Assembly (NCBI GenBank): GCA_900708905.1
Contig: CAADRB010000005.1
Span: 2,771,637 to 2,835,636, forward strand
DNA length: 64,000 nt
Origin: Hymenolepis diminuta
Taxonomy: Eukaryota > Platyhelminthes > Cestoda > Cyclophyllidea > Hymenolepididae
Direction: 5' to 3'
Part shown: positions 30,301 through 45,300 of the stretch, in pieces
Position numbering within the stretch: position 1 is the stretch's first letter
How the letters are laid out: each line of letters opens with the position of its first letter
Notes under the pieces: generated by a model
The model's input: only the letters and a program-made list of their open reading frames with translations
Database searches by the model: none
What the model was told of the DNA's origin: nothing
Position numbers and translations under genes: made by a program

Positions 30301-33300
30301 GGGGGAAGGACACATCATGATTCCTCCATTTTTTCACAGGGTTTTAGAATCAATGCAGAGGCAGATGTAGATGCAGATGGAGATACAGATGTCTGTGTCG
30401 AGACCCTTTAAACCATTGTTGCTAAGCCGACTTGACAAGATCTTATGTCTTCCAACAGGATTCGCCTCCATCCCATGAAGCTCTCAAAACCCAGGATTGG
30501 ATGGATGGTGGAGAATTTTCATCATCACCATGTCATCATCATGTCACATCAAACCTATGCCCCCCTCCTAACTCGCCATACTTCAACCCTTTCGATTATC
30601 ATGTGTAGGGCGGGGCGGGGCTGGGCGTGGTTGAAAAGGAAATTAGTGGGCATCCCCAAAACACCAAATCCTCCTCTCTCATGGAGGCGATGGCCCGAGA
30701 AATGGAGGACATCAATAAAGACCACCTGATCTGATGAAAGCTTGCATTCAGTTGCTTTCGGACTCGAATTGAATGGATGATAGAGGCCGAAGGAGGATAT
30801 AGGATAAAACTAGGTTAATAGGTGTTACGTTTATTTGTCTTGTTACAAGAAAATGTATGCTTTAAACATTAACAGTACCATTTTGTGTTTTCGATTTCTA
30901 TAGTCACAGATTTGGATAAATCACTAATTCTCATTTTGTAGATTTGAAAGTGTCTTTAGACGGGCTACCATCAATAACTGTTCAGCTTTAAACTACAGAC
31001 GTTAGTTGTCATATTTTACACACGAATCACAAAGCGCAAGCCTAAACTTAATTGGTAAGACGTTTTGATAATATTAATTCTCAGATTGACAATTAGGACT
31101 AAACAAATTCCAACCACAATCGTAATTCAGAATATGGCAGTCGGAATTTAAAGATTTCGGTTAAGTACTTTTAGGGCGAATTCCAATAGGTGCTCTCTTA
31201 TGATTGATGAATATGCGCTAGTTCGTTAGCTAATATTTGTGGTAAGGAAAAACAGTTCATATAGGCTTTTGACATTTCTGGAATACTGCATGGCGTACGT
31301 TTATCAACCAACCTGCAATTGATTTAGGTAGACGATTTGCTGATACAAGGCATTTGAATCAAATTGAACTCAAATCCAATCCTTTGGATTAGTGTAGTTA
31401 ATATTATGGTGCATTTAAAGAAAAAATATTTATTACAATGAGTATTAGCAATTAGTATCCTGTATCTGCCATTGAGTATAATTAGAGACCCGTTACCGAA
31501 TTCCATTTCAACGGTTTTTTTCTAAACAGGACAAAAAGCGCTTACTTTAGATTATGAAAACTGATTGCTTAAAAATTAGAAGTGTATTTGCTAATCCTAT
31601 GGCAGTAAGAAGATAAAAATGGTTCAAAGTGGTAGGGCCAACTATTCAATAAATTTCATATCATAGACATGAAATTACTCTTAGTCCTACTCATGGTCAA
31701 CTCAAGGAAATTAAGCTTCGGAATAAAGTGAGCTATACTCCTTATGAGAAAGTGGGAAACATAGTGTCTCAGGAATTCAAATGCAATGAGACTCTTGATA
31801 TCTCAGTTTAATTATCAACTTCTACTTGATCCCTACTTTCATCCCTTATTTTGCTACTTCGCATGGTTAGAAACTATTCCATAAAAAAACGTGTTAAGCG
31901 TTTTTGTATAGTCATGGGTAGCAATAGTATAAACTCAAAAGTACGAGCCCAGCAATAATGGTCATTACAATACTCGATGCTCCATTTTAGAATCGATGGA
32001 TGGGAAATACTAAGATTTCAGTTCTGAAGAGTACAGATTACATCCAAACTAGAGAAGTGCTAAAATTTGTAATACTTTGTAATATTTACATGTTAATTAA
32101 TGTATCCTTGCTTTATGCATTACTTTTCCTGGTTCTGGGAAAGATATTAGAGAAAAAGTCTATTCATTTTTAAAAAATGCGCCAATATGTTGCACTACTT
32201 TGAAACAAGAAATTGCTTTGTCAGAGATTTCATTGGCCAAATGCATATGAGTGCTGTAATACTTCTTATAATTGTTGATCTTCAAAAATTGTTTGAAAGT
32301 TCGGATGCTTGCAGGAATAGGCGTTAGAGCTGACAGGTAATGACAGCAATCGATAATTCTAAAAATTGGAACACAAGAGTTTGTGGAGGACAAAGTTTTG
32401 CTAAGCTAATCACGATGATGATTCGAGGGAATAAGGGAGAGAGAGAGGGGGAGAGAAGGAAAGACGTAAGAATCGGTTAACTATTTTGGTTGGAAGTGTA
32501 AAAAGGGGGTTTTTATATCATTTCAAAGAAAAGGGCCACCGCTACGGTGAACTTAAGGTCACCTCGGGATCAAGTAACGCTCATTTGAGGTCTACTTAAT
32601 TGGCTAATTCAGCTAATTAAAATAAAACCACTTGAGGACACAAGATATTCCTACGGTAACTTCGGGTCACCACAGAATTAAGTGCCACTGTTAGGACGGT
32701 CTTGGGGATTAGTAATGACTGAGACAAAAATTCTTGAAACGAATAGCTATTCATTCCTCATGCTAAAGATACACCTTGTCTATGTAAAACTCTATTTTAA
32801 AAGAAATTAAAGCTACTCTATTTTTCGATTTATCTTTCAAATATTTTTTTATTTTATTCATTATGCTCAGGCAATAAACTATATAATCAGTAAGATAAGA
32901 TTTTTCGGCGAACTCAAACCTACTTTGAGTAAGAAGACCTAACGAGACAATGGTTTACTGAGTTCACTCTGAATGAATTCCAATGATATCCATTATGTTA
33001 AAAAGTTGTCACAAGTCCCATCAACCTGTTCTTGACTCTATGAAGGTACAAATAAATCGAAGTTGATGATTGACCGTGAAATTGAATCGGCTGTTCAACA
33101 AGCTTCATAGATCCTGAGCATTCTTTACATTGCAATAAGAATAATGCTCTAATGACATTTAATACTCATTCGAGATTATATGAGAATCAAAATTACTAAA
33201 TAATGCAACTAAATTTCACGGATTCGTTTTCTCAACATTGAGAGCCGATGGAAACAGTTAATATTACCAATAGTGAACTTAAAAATAGAGATCTGGTATT

Positions 33301-36300
33301 GTTTTAAGCTCCATAGAAAGGAGGAATTGTTCAATATGCGAGATTTTGATATAAATTCCCTTTATTTGTTGTGTTTTTATTCACATCATTAATGACATAT
33401 TTCGTTTTTTCAAGAACGCTTTATTTACAACTTAGTCTCTTCAAATATTCCATTATTATGTATTAGCAATTAAAGATTTCCTCTAATTTCACTATGTAAT
33501 TAAAGGGTAGAAACTGATTCTCTCAGAGCAATCAAGCTAATACGCCGGAAAAACAAGAAACTATCATTGCTCACTTGTAGAACTGTGAAGGATTCCCAAA
33601 AAATTTCTTTCCACTTTTGAGTAATATTAATTTAAATCGTGTTTGCATTTTCACATTTACTTGAAGTTTTTCCAAACATTTCAGTCGGAGAATATCGATT
33701 AACAATTTGTACTCATTTCTTTCGCGAAAACTCAGATTCCTCGAGTAAAATTTTACAACATGGTAGTAGCAAAATTTGTGGTGAGAACGCTCGACTTTCA
33801 AGCTCTCCCTCGTTCCTCACATTATTCTTGTTTCTATCCATTTCCGGTCTCTCTCCCTCCTTCTCTTTCTCTCTCTCGAGTTTCCACTGTCCTTGGACGA
33901 TATAATTTGGTTTATTCTCAACTCTTAGCTTTTAAATTTGAAAACTATGGTCGACCATTCTTCGTGAAAGCCATTGCATCAGCAGTAGCTGAAAGCTGTA
34001 AATCTTAGCACCAACAGTCGTATTTGTTTTATAAATTAATTTTGAAGTGTGACTAATTTGGAAGAGATTCAATAATGCCTTTATTTTGGAATAGATGTTG
34101 AAAAAAGACAGAAAAAACGAGCTCTATGATATTTATTTACCGAATAAGAACATTTTCAATCATTTCATAAATAAAGGCAGGACCTCTATGAACCCAACTA
34201 ATTGTCAAATCTTCAAACACTTTTATTTGTCTGGAGAATATGAAACGACTAATAAAATAGCACGGTCGCCAATGAGCAAAATTATCGTGAAGTTCATACT
34301 TCGTGTTTGAGACTGTTGCTATGGTAAATGTGAAAGATACCAAGAGTCTCTGCGTGCTCGTGAATTTTAGATCGTAATTTGAGACCTATGCCAAATTTGA
34401 ATGAACATAAGAATAATTCTTTTGTTTCTGATCTCCAATTATAAATTGCAACGAACTACAAGCTCTTTGAAACGTAAACTAATATACAGGAAGTGAACTT
34501 TTCTGAGATTCGTGCTTTGAAACAGTAAACCAGAACAAAGTCACTCGATGTTTTCAATGTGTCTAAACTTTCCCCAACTAATAAGACACACCGCGGAGAT
34601 CAAAATGAACACAATTTTTTTCTTCGCTAAGATACGTTCAAAACTGAAGCGCTATATGATGGTTTGCAAGAAAAGAAACGTGCAAAATTGTATATTTATA
34701 ACACAGAGGAGCATCCTGATACAATTAGCATAGTTATTAAAAAATTCACCCTTATTAGTAGTTACTTTGGAGGTTACCAAGAAATTACAAAGACGACATT
34801 AAAGTTTAAGGACTGACTTAAAGGTTATATTGTATCAAAGTATTTGTGTGTCAGTGACGCAGAGGCCAACCTGTTTGTTTATTTATAGGTCACGAACTTA
34901 AATGCTCGTCATTGGACATTCAATGAAGCGAATGACCGGTAAAATGGGATATTTCTAGTCAACAAGAGGATTGGCAGAATGCAAGTTCCTCATAAGAAAT
35001 GGCTTCAGGATCCTTTCCCCCTATTAAATTTCTGGATTTGGGAGATTTTTTGTATGTATCCATTGAGCGTTATTCGCAATGTCCACTTGGTGCCCCAGAA
35101 TGAAAATTCGCTGCTAAAAAGTAATTGTCAGTTGATGACTGTTGATTGACATCTTTATAAGTACAATTTTTGAGACTACAGATATTATCCGATCCTTAAA
35201 CATTGCCTATTTACCTAGAGACCACGAAGAGAATGATGAAAAACAGTACACGGTTATCCCAAAGGAATGACAACCGTGTGTTCAAGACTGTTGCTAGGGC
35301 AATTATAAAATAAATTATAGGGTTTGAGAGCGCTCTCTGAAATTTTCAGAAGGTAAAAGATATTTCAAACGTTAAATAAATAAGTAAAACGAATTACAGA
35401 AACAATTACTCTAGTTAATGCGGTGCAGTTATAACTAAAACCACAAGCTAAAAAAGGAAGGTAAAGCAATTTGCGATAAGTTATAAAATTTGCACAAGAC
35501 ACAATGATCATCAAATGTTTTTATGCCGCAATTTTTCATGAATAATTGGTAGACAAGATATAGGATAGGTGGATCATGGCCAGTAAAAATATGTGGACCT
35601 ACTTAACATATCTATAGAAATTAAAAAGTCAAATTGCTGTCGTAAGACAGTTCGAAGGTTGCTTGAAATTCAACCTAATTTAATTTCGATGCAAGTGAAT
35701 TATTTTCGTGTCGTTGCTACAGTGGCTATCCTACTACTTCAGCCAGAGGTCACGGAATTCATACTCATCAGTTCACGTATAGTCACACACTGGTTACTTC
35801 CAGGATAATAGAATGCAAGTTTCTCGAAAGGAAGTTCCTTTCTTTAACGAATTTGGGGAAGAACGCTGTCCTTTATGCCAAATCGACGGTTTCTCTCAGT
35901 GAAAATTCACTCTCTAAGAATGATTTTTTAGGCTGAGATTTTATTTGATGGACATATTTAACGATTGCTGACCACCTTCTTTGCAAAGTGTGTTTGAAAA
36001 TTACTTCCTTGTCGAGATCTCAAGTTGTTTAAATGTTCGAGAACGTGCCAATTCATCAGCAAGCTCTGGAGTTTGGACATGAAGATGTTGAAGGGCAACT
36101 GCAGAAGTACCCGGTTAGAACGATGCAATGACTATCAAAACCATCATGCATAACTCTATAATGCTCCTAGATTGTTTGATAGTTAAAATAAGAGGTTACC
36201 TTTCAATCACTATGCATATACAGAATTAAAGCATTATTCCCTAAAAAGGTGCCTAATACTTAAAGTAATTTTCAGTCACTTTTTAATATTTTTACTGGGA

Positions 36301-39300
36301 AATACGTTTAATATTATTACGCAAAAAGGTAATTAAACTGACATTTACTTATTTATTTGTCCATGAGATCGAATGCTGTAAGGCGATTAGTCTCCAGTTG
36401 CGTAGCTTAGTGAACTGACATTAGAAGCGTCATTTAGCATTTAACTTCCCTTTAATGACCTGAAATAATATTTCCCATGGTCAGTTACCTCGTGATTACA
36501 TCTTCTGATGTTGCTGATTTGTTACATACGAAAAGGAGAGAAAATGCAACCAATTTTTTGTCCGAAATCTGGGTTAGGGAAATAAATTGCTTCGTTAAAA
36601 GGTCCAGCGACCAATCAATGCGGAGTAGCAAAGCTTGCTCTTTTAATGTCAATGATGGATTGGAGGAAACTTTTTTGTGAAACTTCAGTGAAATAATAAA
36701 ACAATAAAAATCTACCTCCATTGTCAAGTAGTGTGTGTAAATTAATCTTGACGCCTTTGAGTAACATTCACTGCTTAAACCCTGGTAGGTCCTGATAACT
36801 TAAGAAATCTTCCTGTCGAATACGTCAAGCATGCAAAAAAGGAATTGGTCGTGGAACCATTCCTCCTATATTTTGCGCTTCCAGATGGGTTCTTCCTTAA
36901 AATTATTCCAAATGCAAGGTTGCTCATCGAAACAAAAGCCAAACGCTTCCTTGAATAAAACCTTCAGAAATTAAGCTGGATCAGAATGTCGAAAAGCAGA
37001 AAAACTAATCGTAAAATATCGCAGAGGTCTCTCATTGTCAGATTCGTATCCTCGATATGATCTTTAAATAGACTTATTATTCATACTAATTCTGTGGTCC
37101 GGTAGATCAGAGGTTAAAAAATGAATGCCTATCATCGCAGATATAGTGAAGTGGATGGTCAACCGTGATGCTTATCAATAATTTTGGTAGAACGCAAGTT
37201 TTAGATAAAATTGACATCAAAATACCTCTTTAACACTGTCAAGTAATATTAGTATTTCCCATAATAAACTTTTTGCTAATAAGAAAGTCTTTTTACAAAT
37301 TGGAAATGTATGTTGTGGCAGACTACCTTCTCTGGCTGTAGAAATAAACATTCAAGTGGGAACGGAACAGAAAACTATAAAGATTATGTCTGGAATGCCC
37401 CTTCCGACCATAAAATTCTTTTTCGTTCAGAAAAATAAAGGTAACAATTATGGGAAAGAGGCAAGCTCGAAAATCAAAAGGGTAACAGAGTTTGAGAAAA
37501 TGTGGTGATCGGCTGTTCGAAGACAACAGTCAGTGGCATTAAATTTGACAAAGTGGGTTACCCCATGACGCTGTAAGTGTGTGATAAAAGTTTCCGTATT
37601 CTCTTAACACATTCCCTTTCTCAGAAAATCGTGTGGGAGAGAATGAGTAAATCTGAGCTGTGTAATTGTGCACTGAGAAAGAATTATTCTCACCAAAGAC
37701 ATTTGACTTTATACGAAGTTGAATTCGCCAAATACATTCAAGATTTAACCCGAGTGGGGATCAATAAACGTTGTTAGTAGTAAGACAAAATGAATAACTC
37801 CATAAAATGATATATTGTGGTGAACTCTTGATATTTAAAGAAATGAAATGTCTCTGATGTTTTTAACCAGATTATGAAGTCTCAATATATACGTAAATAT
37901 CAAACCGTTGAATATACACAATTAGAGCTCTATGAACTTGATGGAAGCATAGGAAAAGTCGCGATTTAGTCGAATATATTATTTTACAATTGGATTATTA
38001 TTATCATTAAGTAACTGTATTTTTAATTTAGCTTTAATCAGTTCTAATTTTATAAGATTCAGTAAATTCCATCAATACATCTATTGTGAGTGGAATGGCT
38101 AACTACAATGGTTAAATCTGGCTAACGCAGACCGTGGCAAAATTCAAGTCTCTCTTTGAAGTTTGTATTCTGAAGTGGTATAACACTTTTAACTTTAAAA
38201 TGATGTATTATTGTTTTTCCATATTAAAATAGACTCCACTGGCGAAGCGTCGCCACTTTGTAAATCGCCGAGAAAAACAAAAATAATAACATATTATTAC
38301 TATTGCACTATATATATACAGATTTCCATATATTTCCAAGATTTGTAAAATTGATGGCCCATAAATAAAAAGGAGCGAAAAATATAGAGGTAATCTCAGG
38401 AAAGAAAGCTTTCTCATACTTCTTAATAGGTTATGTAAACAAAGCTCAAATCCTGGTGCATATCAACTAACTACTCTGAAGACATTTACATATGATTTTG
38501 TATAAATATAGAATATTTCCTTTTCTACTGTTGAACTATTTCACAAAAATAAATTTAAGCGCGAAACATCATTCCCGAGTAAACGACGCTCTCTGCTGTT
38601 TTTTTCATGATACCTAATCTGGTAAAAGGAGAATTAGAAAGAAAACTTACATAAAGCCATAACTCAGATATTAGTAAAGGCACTAGAAGAGCCTTTGGTT
38701 TAATCACCTACCATGACTAAAGCAGTCAGCAATGCTGATTCCCATCCCAAAACTGTAAATCTCCACCCAAACGGAAATTCAGCGAAAACATTGAAGTGTG
38801 AGGCCGCCAATTATAGGCAAATATTTGCAAAGAAATCAATGCTCCTGTACTATCGATGGGATTCCTAATCCTCAGACGCAACGATCAACATGGACTTCCA
38901 GTGTTGCTATAAATCTTATGGAAGACAAGGATGGTTAAAATGCCACATACAAGAATGTCATTCCCAAAGTTGACATTAAATTTACTGCGCCTCTTTCCAA
39001 AGGATCTTTCGAAAAATCAACAGCATACATACTTCTAAGCTGAATAATGAAGAATTAAAAGTTCCGAGTCCCATAGACCAAGTCACTCTAACCTTTCCCC
39101 AAATTGTATATTAATAATATAATGTCTACTGCTTTTATAAACAAGCAGATATATCATTATTAATTTATTTTTACCAATATTACTTAAAACCAAGCCCTAA
39201 CCACGTTGAGCATTTAAAGATTCTCTGGGCTGACGAAAAACTCTTATAGGGATATCTTAATTAGTTACCGCGCACAAGCTGAATGCGAATGTAAATATAA

Positions 39301-42300
39301 ATAAGTAAATTCATATCTACGAACTTGGATTAGGGTATACGAAACCCTTCGTTTTACATAATTTTGGTAAAAGTATTCGTTTCTGTCCAATCTAAAACAT
39401 AGTTAATGATTGTTTGATCAAATGAGCCTAGCCGCTTACAAATGAAAACATATATCAGCCAATGCAATTCACCGGTCATATTTTTTCACTTTGGCACGGT
39501 TCAATTCACTAACTCAAATAACAAATGACAAAAAAATACCGCGTAGGCGTTTATTTGCCTGAAATTGCTCAATAAGTCATTGTTTGAGCCAATTTTTTAT
39601 AAATTATTCAACTTAAATCTTTTTTAAAGTTGAATTTCTTAAATTAAAGTTGAATTTAAGAAATTCAACTTTTCAGCAACTTCATCCTGGACTGAGAAAA
39701 AGCTTGTTATGATTTATGAAGATAAATTAACATCACTCTTTTTTAATTCAACAGATTGGATGTTGGCGTAATAACCCTCTCTGATGGAAAAATCTTTGAC
39801 CATTTAATGTACGAAAGTGAATGAGTGGCAAGTCATTTTCTTAAGTTCCATTTGAATAACGAGAAACGATTAGAAATATTCACCATATAGTACGAATAAA
39901 ACAGACAAGTTTGAAGAACCTAGTCGCTTGAACTCAAAAAGGACATTCAATAAAGAGCTTATGAACTCAAGAATTTTGAACTAAGAATATAGATTGATCC
40001 TAAAAAAATCAAATGAGACTGAAATATAATTTTATGTGACCCCATTATTTACCTCGCACCCATAGATATGTGCAAACACAATCTATTGACCGTTTATTTA
40101 TATGGGTTTCTTAAATCAGATCAGGGTAATTTCGTGTAGCTGTCTGAGTAGTTAAAAGCATAGGCTTCTATTGTCATTCTGAGCGCAGAGCGCCAACCTC
40201 CCAGATTTTTCATGAACGATCGATCAATTTTATTGATTTTTCATGGTTCAATAACTGATAATCTGTATGTGTATGCAATCCTGTTATGCGCGAATCAATA
40301 TTCAATGGAATCTATTCATACTCATCTTAATACCTAAAAATATATTTTCTCATCAATTGCAACCACAAAAGAAAAATGAGCGTTGTTAATTAGGTGTGAA
40401 ATTTTCAAAATTAAGCTTTGCGCACTTACACTTGCACTTAGGAGGGACAGAATGGAAGTAGCAGACTATTAACTGCGAGGAAAAGTATTAAAATTTAACG
40501 TGCAACTATATTAAAACAACCAAAACGTGTTAAAATGTAAAAAAAATTACTTCAAAAGATCACACTACACTAGATTACAATGGATTCACAGATGTGAGTG
40601 GAATGACCAGTCGAAATAGTTAAGTCTGACAGAAATCGGGTTCCTCATCCCAAACGTCTCATGATGATGATCCTCCACCCAAGATGAGTATTAGAAACAC
40701 TTTCTTAAACGAACTTTGAGACAAAAATATTATCAAACAGTAGTGATCATTGTAATTCATCAAATCCGCAGAGCAGGCACACATTTATTACCTATCTTCA
40801 CGTTTGAAACAAAACAATTACATCAACCCTTTTTTCATTCAAATTTTCATAACTTTCTGCAATATCTGCAGGCACTTTTAATTCACCCTAAAAAATCTTT
40901 ACAACATGGACCTAGAGCGCTTTGTTTTTTTTTCTCTTGGGAATGCAAAAAATCATAGTCAATCACAAAACTATCGTGTTGAGGCATAGATTCAGGTCAT
41001 TTCATGGATTCATAAATTGTGGATCTCAATAGAGAGCTAGTACCGAATGAGAACTCTGATACCAAAATTCCAAAAACAGACTGGCAGTGGCTGTGGAAGG
41101 AAGACTATTGTATTTTTGAAGCAGATTAGCAAACAGTAGTTTTGTAAACAAATCATAGGGATAGAAAGATTTGCATTCAACCATCGCATCATAAAAGTTT
41201 CTGTGAAAGTGATTGTGATTTAGTCTTTCAATATATTACTGTGGACCAAAACTTGAAACAAATTTAATGTGGAAGCCTTTGCCGTTTAGAAAGAATCGTC
41301 TGAGTTCGTCGATTTTCCGAAGCGAGTTGATAAGTAATAATTGCTCAGTTAATGTGAGATTCATTGAAATTAATGCGATCAAAATAGTCATCCATCTGTT
41401 TTTAAAGGTGGCAAATGTTGTAATGGTCAGAAAAGCGAATGCATATCCTTCATTACTTCACGCCTATAAATTTGGCGCACATTTAAAAACACTTTCTGTC
41501 AATTATCACAAAGCATTACGTCAGTAAAACAACTAACATTACTAAGCTGGAAGTAGAAAATATAAGTAGGCAACATTAATTTCCAGTTAAACTCTTCCTA
41601 GACTGATGAGATTAGAGAGTAATAAGCTAGCATTGTAGATTTAAACTGTGAAAGACAAATAGTAACCGTCAATCAGGTGTGACATTTCCAAAACTAGCTT
41701 TGCATAACTGTACTTGCACTTTGGAAGACATGGTGACTTCAGTTGACAGCTAACTGGGAAGAGAAAGTAGAATTTTAAATAGTTAGCACAAACAACAAAA
41801 GTTAATAGGTGTCTGGCTTCAAGTAAATACCTGTTTGTTTAAAAGCTGATCTCTCGTAAATGGCCTTAAAATTTAATGAAATTCCAAATATTCAGAGAAT
41901 GTGAGTCATAAAAAGGTAAATACTTGCCATTCCATTTCCTCATTTACAATTGTTCAAGGTTTCGTAACCAGATGTAGCCTAAACCCTCATTATATTATGA
42001 CGTTCATCTTGAGTAAGCTGTGGTAGTCTCATCCACAAGCTTCCGGCTTTAAAGGACACAAATAAATCGAGGTAGCATGACCAACCGCGAAATTAAATAA
42101 ACTGGTCCAAAAGCTGTGAATATCGTGGACATAATTTCATAAACTGGAAGTCGGGTTATAGAAAGTGAAAATTAGGAGGTCTAATAAGTTGAACAAAGAT
42201 AAATGGAACATTTTTGAAGAAGTCCAAAGTGAGATTAGTCACCCAGGTATGGATATGGTATATATTCAAGAACAGTTTATAATTCTAACCCTAATTTAAT

Positions 42301-45300
42301 CAGACCCAGTCTAGTGGAAATACAAATCAACAAATGGAAACTAATAAAAATTGTGTCCATCAGATAACTCAAGCGGAAGTATCGCAATGGAAATAATATA
42401 CTAATCTGAGAAAAAATATTTTAATACATTTTCCCCCCTAGGGAAAACACTACTTTCCTTATTTATTTCATCTATATTTCTATGACTGACCATTTGTATA
42501 TCCTTCAAATGTATTTCAAAAAACATAACTGAATTCTGTTGGTGCCTAGCTGACAAATGCTCTCCCACCCCAGCTGGGCTCTGAAATATCAGCCTTCTTT
42601 TTGAATTTACGACGGGAACATACTAAACAACCACAGAAATATACACATAACGATTGTCAACACAAATTCTCAGCTTGACGGTTCTTGAGAAAATGGTAAA
42701 AATTATTGGCTAATTAAGAGTTAAGACAGATTCATGGATACTCTGTATCAGCTGACTCGTTTTGTGATGTTAGGACCATTTAATTTGCATTTGATCCGCA
42801 GTCAAGAATCAAATTAAAAGAAATCTGAATAAAATATAGGAGTAATTTTTACTGCATTCTTAAAAGGCTCATCTTATAAAAGAGATAAAATTACTAGACC
42901 AAGAGCAGTAACTTTAAATGCTTACAGTAACTATTTTGAATACTGTAATAATTTAAATTTAAACAAGATCTGATATTCCCATTTATGCATCTTTTGTCAT
43001 TGTCACAAAATCCAAATATTCAATTTTAGAGCGCAATTTTCCTACAAATTACCTCCCCCTCCCCCTTGAGTTCTAAATTTTAAAAATGCTATGGGGAAGA
43101 CTAACAGTAAAAAGTGATCATTTCAGCCAGAAATAGCCCAGGAGGCAGTGTGTTAACCTCTTTTGAAGACTCAAAATTAGAATAAACAAAAGATAAAAAA
43201 AGCCTTCCCACGGAAATATGTTAAAGTGCTTTGTATGCATTCATTTGTAATAGTAATCATCACAAAACAAGATAACAGAAAGCAAGATGAGAATGTACAA
43301 ATCTGCATTAGGAAGAGTGGGAAAGATGCGTTTAAACAGGAAATAGAATGACGAAACGAGCGATGTCTAAATCAGTTCTACGGTTAGCATTTAGATATCT
43401 ACGGCCGAATTAACACTAGCGTTACAAAAGGGTCGGAATATTCATTAAATGACATCAATGATAAATTCTGTGACTATTAAATAACCTTGAGTGAACCTAG
43501 TGAGCTGTAGTATGCTAATTTCACGCAAGTTAGTTTCATTTTATTATATTCGGCATTAGAAGGGAAAAGTCTTGGAAGCCTTTACTATAACCATAAAAAG
43601 ACAGTGACACTATTATTCATTCATTGAGCTTGATCAAGCCGGGTATTACTATTAAGTCCATTTGAACATGGAAACATGATCAGTTAATACTCATGCTAAA
43701 AATACGAATTGGACATTATGATGCATAGCTTTATAAATTAGTTACCAAATGTAGAGGAAATAAAGTATAAGCACTTCTTCCTTGAAAAGTAATCTCTGGA
43801 GATGGGATTGCAATTTGCACAACTTTGTCCTTAAATACTTGTAGGGTTCGTTTCTGCTGGAGACTAGGTTGCGAGACAACAAACAATGTTTAGAAGAGAG
43901 AGGGGAGTGAAGGACAGCTGCTCCGATTTTCATAAACGCAGATTTGAACTCTCTTGTAGATTCATGGACGCTTATTTCGCAGTCCAGCTCTAGGTTACTT
44001 GACGCCAGAAGAAGGCTAACATTTGAAATGGCGCAAGTTCAATTCTGCATAGCACTTAGCTGGTGTACGCTGGGATTTACAGCTTAAAAAGATTCAGATA
44101 TACGCTTTCTTCTGCTAACAGACCCATTTGAACTAAATGAGACTAATGTGCAAATAAATGCGAATATCTACCACATTTTTCACTAAGCTAAGCTCCAATG
44201 AACGTTCTACAGAACACTTAATTTCAAAATTGTCCTTCTTCTCCATTCAGTAAATATTGTACTAAAATTGTCTTGTTTAAATGAATTTAAAATATCGAAT
44301 ATTGACGTAAGGAAAACGTTGAAAGGGTCAAATAGAATATGTTAGCATAATAATATTAAGTCATATCGCTAAACAATCCTGTGCTGACAGTCACTTTCTA
44401 AATAAAAGCAGTGCTTATCTGAGCGACAAAAATTAAGATTAGGATCGAGAAAAATGAAAAATTACTCTTTTACCATTAGTGATTTATAGCGAGGGAACAA
44501 AAGATAAACTTAGTGACCCTTTTATAATGTTCACAGCTTGACTATTATAACCAATAATGAAAGTAGGAATTAAATAAAAGCATGGAAGGCTTTAGTAGAT
44601 CATATGATTAAATTTTTAAGTTTATATTCTAACTGATTGATCCGCGCCAGAAGCCAAGGTTAATACAAATATTTGTGTGCCTGTCTAAAAAAAACGAATC
44701 CTTTTGAATTAAATTATAGAGTTTGCTTTTCCAACAAATTAAGAACACTAGTAGACCCATAGTCATCGAAAATCGATAATCAATGAAGATGAGACCTCGA
44801 GGACGATATGCAAAACCGATAGACGGACTGCGATAAATTAGATCCTTGGCTTAGTTCTTGAGAATTATAAGGACTAACAGGATACAGTTAAGTAGATCTC
44901 AATAGTCTGATCTGGGTGTAAATATTTTGTTGTCAGAACTGTGTAGTTTGCAGTCCCTATTTATATACCCGTCTTTCCTAAAGGTCAAAGAAGGATGAAA
45001 TATTAACTAATTGCAGGAGTAACTGCCTTCAAACTGTGTCCTGACCACCATAAAACGAGGAAAAATAAATTGATCCCGGTCGACTAATTAAAGATATTAA
45101 ATGGTTCATTTGAACATACAGCTAGAAGTTAATTTAATGAACAATCGTGGATAGTGACTTTTACAAATGGTACTAAATCTGTACAAATAAAAACAAATTC
45201 AAATATTTTAAATTTCTCAAAGACTTCTCCTGACCATTTTACAAGACACAAAAGAGCAACCTTGGACTGCACACTTTCCAATCGTTAAAGATCACCTGAG

